A DNA stretch of 64,000 bases from Actinomadura citrea (GTDB lineage: Bacteria; Actinomycetota; Actinomycetes; Streptosporangiales; Streptosporangiaceae), in the NCBI RefSeq assembly GCF_013409045.1, contig NZ_JACCBT010000001.1:7108669-7172668 (forward strand). The letters are read 5' to 3'. Under the pieces are notes generated by a model. That model was given only the letters and a program-made list of their open reading frames with translations. It had not been told where the DNA came from and did not search any database. The translations under genes were made by a program, and so were the position numbers. Shown here in pieces: positions 15,863-26,896 of this stretch (positions are counted from its first letter, which is position 1; every line of letters starts with the position of its first letter).

Positions 15863-16537
15863 ATGCCGTGTGCGCTGTGCGGCGACATCATCCCGACCGA
15901 GGTCGACCGGTGCCCGGCCTGCGGCGCGTGGGCGCGGCGCCGCGACTTCCGGGCCGTCGGCGTGGCCGTGTTCATGCTGCTCGGCTTCAACGCGTTCGTG
16001 GCCCTCGGCTCGGGGATCAGCCTGCTCAGGCTGGCGCGGCCGCTGCACGGCGCGACGCACGACAGCTATGACGCCGCCGCCACCGGCCAGGCCCTCGCCC
16101 CCTACGCGGACGTGTTCACGATCGGCGCGATCATGGCCGCGGTCACCGGCCTGCTGTACCTGACCTGGCTGTGGCGGGCGTTCCACCAGTCCCCCGGTCC
16201 GCACCGCCACCACCGCGCCTGGGTGCTGCTCGGCTGGTTCCTCCCGATCGTCAACCTGTGGCTGCCGCCCCGGATGGTCTACGAGGTGTGGGTGAACAGC
16301 GGCCGGTACCGGACGGCCGAGCGGCAGGCCGCCGGGATCGTCGTCGCGGGCTGGTGGGGCTGCGCCCTGCTCGGCCTCGTCCTCGGCCGCGTGTTCACGC
16401 ACGGCAGCGTCGAGACCCTCGCCGACGCCCGCCTCGACGTGCACATCGGCGTCGCCGCGGCGGCCTTCCAGGCCCTCGCCGCCGCCCTGTGCATGGCGAC
16501 CGTCTTCCAGATCACCCGGATCCAGATCACCCGGTGA
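15863..16537 (+). CDS. DUF4328 membrane protein with N-terminal zinc ribbon
   Basis: A 224-residue protein. An N-terminal ribbon, CALCGDIIPTEVDRCPAC, has two CxxC pairs spaced for zinc. Four predicted membrane helices follow, matching the DUF4328 pattern: WLWRAFHQS, LGWFLPIVNLWLPPRMVYEVW and a final helix pair. GGAGG lies ten bases before ATG 15863. Function is unknown; zinc-ribbon DUF4328 proteins are common in actinomycetes. It stands alone between the membrane gene and the convergent dnaE2. Confidence 0.82.
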   Translation: MPCALCGDIIPTEVDRCPACGAWARRRDFRAVGVAVFMLLGFNAFVALGSGISLLRLARPLHGATHDSYDAAATGQALAPYADVFTIGAIMAAVTGLLYLTWLWRAFHQSPGPHRHHRAWVLLGWFLPIVNLWLPPRMVYEVWVNSGRYRTAERQAAGIVVAGWWGCALLGLVLGRVFTHGSVETLADARLDVHIGVAAAAFQALAAALCMATVFQITRIQITR

Positions 16538-16567
16538 ACCGCCCGGACCGGCGGACGTGGCGGCAGG

Positions 16568-19500
16568 TCAGGCGGGGGGAGGGCCGGAGCTTCCCTGGCT
16601 GGTGTGCCAGAGGGGAGTTCTCGGCGGGCGCCTGACGGCCGGGCCCGCGTGGTCGACGTCGGAGTACGGCGACATCGCGAAGCCCGTGGGCTGGACGATG
16701 CGGCGGCCGACCGGTCGGCTCCGGCCGGACGGGCCCGCCATGGCCGCGCGGAGGGCGTCCGGGCCGCCGCGGCGCCACTCCTCGTGCAGGGCGTTCAGGT
16801 CCCAGCAGGCGTTCGCGGTGATCGAGACGGCGCGGTCCCCGGCGCGGCGGAGCCGCCCCCGGGCGACGAGCAGCCAGGAGCCGAACACGGTGGCGGCGCA
16901 CCTGTCCTGCACCGACTCGAAGAACGTGAGGTCGACCGGGCCGGTCGCGTCGTCCAGCGTGGCGAAGATGACGCGCTGCCCCGACCTGACCGCCGGGGTC
17001 TGCGTCGCCACCTTGACCCCGGCGACCAGGACCTCGCTCTTGTCCGGACGTCCCGGCAGGTCGGCGGCGCGGACGACGCCGAGCGCGGCGAGCAGCCCGG
17101 CGTAGAAGGTCATGACGTGCCGGCTCACGTCCATGCCCAGGATGTCCAGTTCGGCCTCCACCACCTCGGCGGGCGTCATCGGCGGCAGCCCGCCCGCCGG
17201 GATCTCCTCCGCCAGGCCGGTCTCCACTCCGGCCAGGACATCGTCGCCGTCCTCGCGGCCGAGGGGGATCTGGCCCTGCGGGACGCGCGCGGGTCGGACG
17301 GTGACCCGGTCGAGGGCGCCGACGCGGCACAGCAGGTCGCGGCGCGGGACGCCCTCGTGGAGGGCGTCGAACGCGCCCGCCAGGACGAGCCGTTCGGCGA
17401 TGGGCCGCGACACCCGGGCGCGGCGCCAGAAGTCGGTCAGCGACCGGTACGGCCGGGCCCCGGCGATCCTGCCGACCTCGGCGTCGGAGATGCCCCTGAC
17501 CTCGCTCAGCGCGACCCGGATCCCGGCCGGGCCGCCCGCCGGGACGGGTTCGGCGCGCCAGTCCGCGTCCGAGTGGTTGACGTCCAGAGGGAGGATCGGG
17601 ACGCCGAAGTGCCGCGCGTCGTCAAGGATGACCCGCTTGGGGTACATGCCGGGGTCGTGGGTGAGGACGCCGGCGTAGAAGGCGGCCGTGTGGTGCCGTT
17701 TCAGCCAGGCCGACTGGTAGGTGGGCAGCGCGAACGACGCGGCGTGGGCCTTGCAGAAGCCGAACGCGCCGAACGCGGTCAGCATCCGCCACACGCGCTC
17801 GACCGTCGCCCCGTCGTAGCCGCGCGCCAGCGCCCGCTCCCGGAACCAGGCGCCGACCACGGCCTGGCCCCGCTCGTGGTTCAGGCTCCGCCGCGCCGCC
17901 TCCGCCTTGGACAGGCCGCAGCCGGTCATCACGTCGATGACGCGCAGCACCTGCTCGTGGAAGACGACCACGCCGAGGCTCTCCCGCAGCGCGGGTTCGA
18001 GGTCGGGATGCGGGTAGGCGGGCTCCCGGTTCCCGGCGCGGGCCTCCAGGAACGGCGTCACCATGTCGGAGTTGACCGGGCCGGGGCGGAACAGCGAGAT
18101 GTCGATCACCAGGTCGTCCAGGTCGCGGGGCTGGAGCCGGCCGATCAGCTCCCGCTGGCCGGGCGACTCGATCTGGAAGCAGCCGAGCGTCCGGGACGTG
18201 CGCACCAGCGCGTACGTCGCGGGGTCGTCGCGGGGGACGTCCTCCAGCGCGACCGTCTCCCCCGTCACCCGGGCGACCTCCGCCACCGCGTGCGCCATCG
18301 CCGACTGCATCCGGACGCCGAGCACGTCGAGCTTGAGCAGCCCCATCGCCTCGACGTCGTCCTTGTCGAACTGGCTCATCGGGAACCCCACGGCGGCCCG
18401 CTCGACCGGCGTCCGGTCCCGCAGGCCCGGGTTCGACAGCAGGACGCCGCACGGGTGCATGGCGATGTGGCGGGGCAGCCCGTCCAGGCGCTCGGCGATC
18501 CGGAACAGCACCTCCAGGCGTCCCGCCGCCAGGTTGCTCTGCCGCAGCTCGGGCAGGTCGTCCAGGGCCGCGCGGATCTGGTTCGCCCGGATCCGCGGGA
18601 ACGCCTTGGCGATCGCGTCGATCTCGTGCGGCGGGAGCCCGACGGCGTTGCCGACGTCGCGCAGCGCGCTGCGCGCCCGGTAGGTCTCCATCATCGACAC
18701 GCACGCCGTGGCGTCCGCGCCGAACCGGTCGAACAGCGCCCGGTAGGCCTCCAGCCGGCGGGCCGACTCCACGTCCAGGTCGATGTCGGGCAGGCCCTCG
18801 CGGCTGTCGGCGAGGAACCTCTCCATCACCAGGTCGTGCCGCAGCGGGTCCAGGTCGCCGATGCCGATCAGGTAGTTGACCAGGCTGCCCGCGCCCGAGC
18901 CGCGGATCGCGCAGCGGATGCCGCGCGACCTGATCAGCGCGGCGGCGTCGGCGACCGTGAGGAAGTACGGCGCCAGGCCCTTGCGCCCGATCACGCCGAG
19001 CTCCTGGTCGAGCCGGGCCGCGGCCTCCCGCGACCCGTCGAGCCCGCGCCGCGCCATCCCCTCAGCGCACCGGGCGGCGAGCCGGGCGTACGGGTCGCCC
19101 TCGACGTCCGGCAGGTGGACCTCGTCCATGCCGAGGTCACGGCCGGGATCGAGGACGCAGCGCTCCGACAGCCGCCGGGTGGCCGCGAGCAGCGCGTCCG
19201 CCTCGTCCGGGCCGCAGGCCGCCTCCGCGACCCGGCGCATCTCGGGGACCGACTTCAGGTACGCCTGGCCGGTGCGGTCGTCGAGGTGCCGCCGGTCGAG
19301 CGGGACGAGGCGGCGCGTCACGTCCAGGACTTGCGCGACCGGGTGGTCGGACGGGTCCAGGTAGCGGACGGCGTTGCCCAGTACGGCGGGCACCCCGGCC
19401 TCGCGGGCGAGCGCGAGCATCCGCGCCGCCCGCGGCCCGTCGCCCTTGTCGCGGTGGTCGACGATCTCGATCACCGCCTCGGCGACGGCGCGCCACGCCG

Positions 19501-19930
19501 CCAGCCGGGCCGCCGCCACGTCCGGGCGCCGGCCGGTGAGGGCCCGCCCGACGTCCGACGCCGGGCCGAGCAGGACGATGAGGCCGTCGGCGTGCGCGCC
19601 GACCATCTCCCTGGTCACCAGCGGGCGGCCGCGCTCGCCCGCGGCGTGCGCCGCCGTCACCAGCCGGCACAGCGACCGCCACCCGGTGCGCCCCTCGGCG
19701 AGGACCACGACGCGCTCCTCCCCCGTGGAGGCGACCCTGAGGTCGGCTCCGACGACGGCGCCGATCCCCGCGTCCGCGCACGCCCGGACATGCCGGACGG
19801 CGCCGTACAGGCCGTCGCGGTCGGTCAGCGCCAGCGTCTCCATGCCGAGGACCGCCGCGCGCTCCGCCAGCGCCGCGGGCGGCGCGACGCCGAACCGGAG
19901 CGAATAGGACGAAGCGACATGAATATGCAC
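16568..19930 (-). CDS. dnaE2: Error-prone DNA polymerase DnaE2-type (C-family alpha subunit)
   Basis: A 1120-residue C-family polymerase. It has an N-terminal PHP domain (VHIHVASSYSLRFGVA), a palm with GAGSLVNYLIGI, catalytic aspartates in LPDIDLDVES, and the finger motif FGFCKAHAASFA. A tandem HhH region and a C-terminal OB fold (VDLTFFESV) follow, ending LWHTSQGSS. Length and tail fit DnaE2 rather than replicative DnaE1. GTG 19930 follows the DUF6504 stop by one base, so both are expressed from one SOS-type promoter. Such polymerases do translesion synthesis, usually with ImuB, which is not adjacent here. Confidence 0.9.
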   Translation of the reverse strand: MHIHVASSYSLRFGVAPPAALAERAAVLGMETLALTDRDGLYGAVRHVRACADAGIGAVVGADLRVASTGEERVVVLAEGRTGWRSLCRLVTAAHAAGERGRPLVTREMVGAHADGLIVLLGPASDVGRALTGRRPDVAAARLAAWRAVAEAVIEIVDHRDKGDGPRAARMLALAREAGVPAVLGNAVRYLDPSDHPVAQVLDVTRRLVPLDRRHLDDRTGQAYLKSVPEMRRVAEAACGPDEADALLAATRRLSERCVLDPGRDLGMDEVHLPDVEGDPYARLAARCAEGMARRGLDGSREAAARLDQELGVIGRKGLAPYFLTVADAAALIRSRGIRCAIRGSGAGSLVNYLIGIGDLDPLRHDLVMERFLADSREGLPDIDLDVESARRLEAYRALFDRFGADATACVSMMETYRARSALRDVGNAVGLPPHEIDAIAKAFPRIRANQIRAALDDLPELRQSNLAAGRLEVLFRIAERLDGLPRHIAMHPCGVLLSNPGLRDRTPVERAAVGFPMSQFDKDDVEAMGLLKLDVLGVRMQSAMAHAVAEVARVTGETVALEDVPRDDPATYALVRTSRTLGCFQIESPGQRELIGRLQPRDLDDLVIDISLFRPGPVNSDMVTPFLEARAGNREPAYPHPDLEPALRESLGVVVFHEQVLRVIDVMTGCGLSKAEAARRSLNHERGQAVVGAWFRERALARGYDGATVERVWRMLTAFGAFGFCKAHAASFALPTYQSAWLKRHHTAAFYAGVLTHDPGMYPKRVILDDARHFGVPILPLDVNHSDADWRAEPVPAGGPAGIRVALSEVRGISDAEVGRIAGARPYRSLTDFWRRARVSRPIAERLVLAGAFDALHEGVPRRDLLCRVGALDRVTVRPARVPQGQIPLGREDGDDVLAGVETGLAEEIPAGGLPPMTPAEVVEAELDILGMDVSRHVMTFYAGLLAALGVVRAADLPGRPDKSEVLVAGVKVATQTPAVRSGQRVIFATLDDATGPVDLTFFESVQDRCAATVFGSWLLVARGRLRRAGDRAVSITANACWDLNALHEEWRRGGPDALRAAMAGPSGRSRPVGRRIVQPTGFAMSPYSDVDHAGPAVRRPPRTPLWHTSQGSSGPPPA

Positions 19931-19931
19931 G

Positions 19932-20207
19932 TCAGTCCCATACCCGGGATAGCAGCCAGCTGTCGGCGGCCACGTCATAACGCAGCTCGTAGACGCCGAT
20001 CTCCCGGTCCGGGGTCGCCTCGATCCGCCAGAACTCCCGCTCGCCGGCGGCCTCGCCGCCCGGATGCTGCTCCCGCCACCAGTCGCGGGTCGTGACCCAG
20101 TGCTCCAGCACCCGCCGGACGGTGTAGAGCCGGCCACGCCAGACGAACCGGACCGGACGCCCGTCGCTCACCCAGACGTCCACCGGATCGCCGAACACGC
20201 GCGTCAT
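19932..20207 (-). CDS. DUF6504 family protein, co-transcribed with dnaE2
   Basis: A 91-residue protein with VRFVWRGRLYTVRRVLEHWV and REFWRIEATPDREIGVYEL, features I associate with DUF6504 proteins next to imuB/dnaE2 in actinobacteria. ATG 20207 is preceded by GAGGCAG. A LexA-type box lies 54-69 bases upstream. Its stop is one base from the dnaE2 start. Function is not established; the recurrent neighbourhood suggests a role in mutasome action or DNA repair. Confidence 0.82.
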   Translation of the reverse strand: MTRVFGDPVDVWVSDGRPVRFVWRGRLYTVRRVLEHWVTTRDWWREQHPGGEAAGEREFWRIEATPDREIGVYELRYDVAADSWLLSRVWD

Positions 20208-20260
20208 CTGCCTCCCCCTCGCGCTCGCCGCACGGGGGAAGGAGCATGCGGACCTCATTC

Positions 20261-20276
20261 TCGAACAAACGTTCGG
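20261..20276. promoter_or_regulatory. LexA-type SOS box upstream of DUF6504-dnaE2
   Basis: TCGAACAAACGTTCGG matches the actinobacterial SOS box TCGAAC-N4-GTTCGA in 11 of 12 fixed positions. It is 54 bases upstream of the DUF6504 start (20207). This predicts DNA-damage induction of the operon. Confidence 0.8.
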
Positions 20277-20318
20277 AGTCGAGTCTAGGGAACCCCGGGC
20301 CCGAGGAGCAAGGCGGGG

Positions 20319-20591
20319 TCAGTCGAGAAGTGCGCGGATGCGGTCGGCGACCTCGGCGGGGCGGGCGGCGTCGGCCATGCCGCCGGCGGGCCACAGGTAG
20401 TACCAGCCGTCGCCGCACGGGGTGGCGAGGACGATCACGTGGCGCCCCGCGCCCGGCACGTAGACGGCCAGCAGGGACTCCCCGGGCCCGGCGAACCGCC
20501 AGGCCAGGCCCCGGGCCTCGACCTCGCGCGCGAGCGCCGCGAGGTGACGCCGGCGCGTCTCGGCGATCTCCCGCCCACCGACTACAGACAC
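20319..20591 (-). CDS. Small conserved-looking hypothetical protein
   Basis: A 90-residue protein starting at GTG 20591 with GAGG about eight bases upstream. The sequence alternates helix (RRRHLAALAREVEARGL) and strand (SLLAVYVPGAGRHVIVLAT), followed by GDGWYYLWPAGGMADAARPAEVADRIRALL. This is a compact alpha/beta protein with no catalytic motif I can name. It is on the same strand as the SOS operon but separated from it by the LexA box, so it is probably not induced with it. Confidence 0.6.
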   Translation of the reverse strand: MSVVGGREIAETRRRHLAALAREVEARGLAWRFAGPGESLLAVYVPGAGRHVIVLATPCGDGWYYLWPAGGMADAARPAEVADRIRALLD

Positions 20592-20907
20592 ATCATCCGC
20601 CTCAGCAGGGTCCGAGCCGCCTTCATGACCTTGGGCGATCCTCCGGCGACGGTTGGTGACCGGTCCTCAGCATGACCCCGATCCGGCGGCCGTGCGGGGA
20701 GAATCCCAAGAGTGGGGACGGGTGTACCCCGCCCGCTAGGGGATGGTCCGCTGAAGCGGTGTAACGCGCCGTCCGGATACGCGCCAATCACCGTGCGGGT
20801 GGTTTCCGGTCCCCGGAACCTGGCCCGCATACGGAGGCTCCGTCCGTGATAAAAGCCTCTGTGAGGCGGGCATCGCCCGCGTCACCCAAAAAAGAAGGAG
20901 CGAGCCG
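20592..20907. other. Intergenic region, 316 bases, with small hairpins
   Basis: No gene is supported here. It holds the promoters of the divergent gene at 20591 and the TetR gene at 20908. Two short perfect inverted repeats are visible: ACGGA-GGC-TCCGT at 20831-20843 and GCGGGC-ATC-GCCCGC at 20866-20880. The second is 27 bases before the TetR ATG and could be its own operator or a leader hairpin. Confidence 0.4.
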
Positions 20908-21600
20908 ATGAGCGCCGTCCCCGCCGGCGACCCGTCAGGCCACACACACCACGGCGTCCACGGGCACGGTCCCGAGCAGGACCAGGCCCTGGCCGGGCTC
21001 CGCGAGCGCAAGAAGCAGCGGACCCGCCTCGCACTCATCGACGCGGCCCTGGACCTGTTCCTCGCCCAGGGGTACGAGGCGACGACGATCGACGAGATCG
21101 TGGCGGCGGTGGAGGTGTCGCAGCGCACCTTCTTCCGCTACTTCGGCACCAAGGAGGACGTGGTCACGAGCTTCCTCACCGAGCACGACCAGGTGCTGGC
21201 GGAGGCCCTCGCGGCCCGTCCGCCCGAGGAGCGGCCGTTCCCCGCCCTGTTCGAGTCGCTGCGCGTCGTGCTGCGCACGATCGCCGAGAGCGACCCTGCC
21301 GACAGCGCCCGGTTCCGCCGCGTCCGGCAGGTGATCGAGGCGACGCCGTCGCTGATGGCGGCGCAGATGGCGCGGTACTCGGCGTCGGCGGAGGCGCTCG
21401 CCACCGAGATCGCGCGCCGCGAGGGCGTCGACATGGAGCAGGATCTGCGGCCCCGGATCGTCGTGTCGTTCTACCTGGCCGCGACCAAGGTCGCGTTCGA
21501 GGACTGCGCCCGCCACGACATCTGGGACCCCGGGACGGTCGCCGCCCGCGTGGAGGAGGCCGTGACGCTCGTCAGCCGGACCATGCGCGACTGGGTGTGA
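20908..21600 (+). CDS. TetR-family regulator
   Basis: A 230-residue regulator. A His-rich N-terminal tail (HTHHGVHGHG) precedes the TetR HTH: RTRLALIDAALDLFLAQGYEATTIDEIV, AAVEVSQRTFFRYFGTKEDVV. The C-terminal domain is the type found in AcrR-like regulators. AAGAAGGAG lies before ATG 20908. It is followed in the same direction, 81 bases on, by a quinone oxidoreductase that may be in its regulon. The histidine-rich tail could bind metal, but this is speculation. Confidence 0.9.
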   Translation: MSAVPAGDPSGHTHHGVHGHGPEQDQALAGLRERKKQRTRLALIDAALDLFLAQGYEATTIDEIVAAVEVSQRTFFRYFGTKEDVVTSFLTEHDQVLAEALAARPPEERPFPALFESLRVVLRTIAESDPADSARFRRVRQVIEATPSLMAAQMARYSASAEALATEIARREGVDMEQDLRPRIVVSFYLAATKVAFEDCARHDIWDPGTVAARVEEAVTLVSRTMRDWV

Positions 21601-21681
21601 GCGTCCCGCCGGCGGAATAGCCCGCGGGGGAGCCGGGGTTCTGCGGGAGCGTCCACGCGAACCGACCGTCAGGAGAACGAC

Positions 21682-22644
21682 ATGCGCGCGATCGTCATCA
21701 CCCGCACCGGCGGCCCGGAGGTCCTGGAGGCGTCCGAGCTCCCGGCCCCCGAGCCCGGGCCGGGCGAGGTGCTGATCGACATCGCGGCGGCCGGGGTCAA
21801 CTTCATCGACGTGTACTACCGGACGGGCGCCTACCCGCAGCAGACCCCCTACACGCCGGGTGTCGAGGCGGCCGGGACGGTCGCCGCGGTCGGCGAGGGC
21901 GTCCGGGAGTTCTCGGTGGGCGACCGTGTCGCGTGGGCGAACGTGCAGGGCGGCTACGCGGAGAAGGCCGTGGTACCGGCGGACAAGGTCGTCCCCGTCC
22001 CCGGCGGGGTGAGCCTGGAGGACGCGGCGGCCTCCCTGCTGCAGGGCATGACCGCCCACTACCTGACCAGGTCGACGTATCCGGTCCAGGAGGGCGACAC
22101 CGTCCTCGTGCACGCGGCGGCGGGCGGGATGGGGCTGCTGCTCACGCAGGCGGCCGTGGCCCTCGGCGCCCGGGTGATCGCCACGGCGTCCACCCCGGAG
22201 AAGGAGAAGCTGGCGAGGAACGTCGGCGCGGCCGCCACGATGGGCTACGACGGGTTCCCCGAGCGGGTGCGGGAGCTGACGGACGGCGAAGGCGTCGCCG
22301 TGGTGTACGACGGCGTCGGGGCGCCCACGTTCGACGGGAGCCTGGAGAGCCTTCGGCGGCGCGGCACCCTGGCCCTGTACGGGGCGGCCGGCGGCCCGGT
22401 CCCGCCGGTCGACCCGCAGCGCCTCAACCGGGCCGGGTCGGTGTTCCTGACCCGGCCGTCCCTCGCCCACTACGTGGAGAAGCGCGAGGAGTTGCTGGAG
22501 CGCGCAGCCGACGTCTACGCGTGGGTGGAGTCCGGGGCCGTGAAGGTCCACGTCGGCCGCCGCCACGACCTCGCCGAGGCCGCCGCCGCGCACGCCGATC
22601 TGGAGGCGAGGCGCAGCACCGGCAAGCTCCTGCTGATCCCCTGA
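21682..22644 (+). CDS. NADPH:quinone oxidoreductase (zinc-independent MDR family)
   Basis: A 320-residue medium-chain dehydrogenase/reductase lacking the structural-zinc cysteines. It shows GVNFIDVYYRTGAYPQ, the NADPH site VLVHAAAGGMGLLLTQAA (about residues 142-159), and KLARNVGAAATMGYD, typical of Qor/crystallin-type quinone reductases. ATG 21682 has AGGAG at good distance. It likely reduces quinones or small electrophiles under oxidative stress. The adjacent TetR gene in the same orientation suggests regulation. Confidence 0.9.
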   Translation: MRAIVITRTGGPEVLEASELPAPEPGPGEVLIDIAAAGVNFIDVYYRTGAYPQQTPYTPGVEAAGTVAAVGEGVREFSVGDRVAWANVQGGYAEKAVVPADKVVPVPGGVSLEDAAASLLQGMTAHYLTRSTYPVQEGDTVLVHAAAGGMGLLLTQAAVALGARVIATASTPEKEKLARNVGAAATMGYDGFPERVRELTDGEGVAVVYDGVGAPTFDGSLESLRRRGTLALYGAAGGPVPPVDPQRLNRAGSVFLTRPSLAHYVEKREELLERAADVYAWVESGAVKVHVGRRHDLAEAAAAHADLEARRSTGKLLLIP

Positions 22645-22716
22645 CCGTCCCGCCCGGCGCCGCCGCCTCCCTTAGGCTGGCCCGGACAGACGATCTTCCA
22701 AGGAGCGCCGCCCCCC

Positions 22717-24036
<1,320 letters not shown>

Positions 24037-24121
24037 ACGCGGTGACGGCTCCGCGCGTCCGAATTGCCATGGACCGCTAGGGTTCTACCACGAAGACTCC
24101 CGAATCCCCCTCAGGATCATG

Positions 24122-25819
<1,698 letters not shown>

Positions 25820-25831
25820 GCCGGGGGCCGG

Positions 25832-26788
25832 TCAGCCGGGCAGGTAGCCGTTCGTCCAGCGGGTCAGCTCCGCGAAGACCTGCGTGCGGGCCGGTTCGGC
25901 GGACAGCACCAGGTCGTGCAGGCCGCCGTCGATCCGCACGAGCGTGACATGGCGTCCGATCCGCGGCGCCCATCTCGCCATGTGCTCCACGTCCAGGACG
26001 GCGTCGGCGCCCGTCACGTCCAGCACCCTGCGGGTCGGGCGGACGCTGCGCGTCGACGCCATGACCAGCACCGGGACGTCGACGTCCAGGCCGCGGTGCA
26101 GGCGCAGCTGACCCCGGCGGACGGCCGCCAGCCACGCCGCCCGCACCGGGAACCCGGCGAGCGGCTTCCAGGCGAGGTCGAACTCCCACTCGCCCTCGTG
26201 GTCGCGGTGGATGCTGCGCGGGTACCGGTCGGACACGCCCGCGGGCAGTTTCGCCTTGGGGAACCGGGGGCGCAGCGCCCGCGCCAGCCCGGCGCCGACC
26301 TTGCGCATCACCAGCGGCTCTGCGATGTCCAGGAACGGACTGTTGAGGAACACGCCGTCCACCAGGCCCTTGCCCCCGGCCCCGTCGGCCCACAGGGCGG
26401 CGACCAGGCCGCCGGTCGAGTGGCCGTTCAGCAGGAGCGTGTCGTGCCCGTCCACGTCCCGGACGATCCGCACCGCCTCGTCGATCTCCGGGAAGTAGTC
26501 AGCGAGGCTCTCGACGTAGTTCGGGGTCTGGTGCGGACGCAGCGAGCGCCCGTACTTGCGCAGATCGAGCGCGTAGAAGTCGAAGCCGAGCTCGACGTAG
26601 AAGTCGGCGAGGTGCCGCTGGAAGAAGTAGTCGACGAACCCGTGCAGGTAGAGCACCGCCCGCCGGGACGGGTCGCCGCCGCCGCGGCGCCGCACGAGCG
26701 TCGCCACGACCTCGCCCTCGGCGTCCCGGCCCATCGGCAGCTCGATCGCCTCGTACCCGGGGCCGAGCACGTCCGCCGTCACGTCCAC
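25832..26788 (-). CDS. Alpha/beta hydrolase (lysophospholipase-like)
   Basis: A 318-residue serine hydrolase. It has the oxyanion HG in VLYLHGFVDYFF, nucleophile elbow LLNGHSTGG (Ser about residue 130), an acid in a VLVMAS...TGADAVLDVEHMARW region, and a final catalytic-type His in GGLHDLVLS. Similar Hydrolase_4 proteins include lysophospholipases and monoacylglycerol lipases. GTG 26788 is four bases after GGAGG and GTG 26782 is ten, so the start is uncertain by two codons. It is divergent from the third kinase. No signal peptide is seen, so it is cytoplasmic. Confidence 0.87.
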   Translation of the reverse strand: MDVTADVLGPGYEAIELPMGRDAEGEVVATLVRRRGGGDPSRRAVLYLHGFVDYFFQRHLADFYVELGFDFYALDLRKYGRSLRPHQTPNYVESLADYFPEIDEAVRIVRDVDGHDTLLLNGHSTGGLVAALWADGAGGKGLVDGVFLNSPFLDIAEPLVMRKVGAGLARALRPRFPKAKLPAGVSDRYPRSIHRDHEGEWEFDLAWKPLAGFPVRAAWLAAVRRGQLRLHRGLDVDVPVLVMASTRSVRPTRRVLDVTGADAVLDVEHMARWAPRIGRHVTLVRIDGGLHDLVLSAEPARTQVFAELTRWTNGYLPG

Positions 26789-26896
26789 TTTTCCTCCCGT
26801 TGTCCGGTGAACTGATGCCCCATGATCGGGCGTCAAAGGGACTGACCGTACGACAGACTGAATCACAGCCCACCGCCACCCCCCGGGAGTCGAGCC

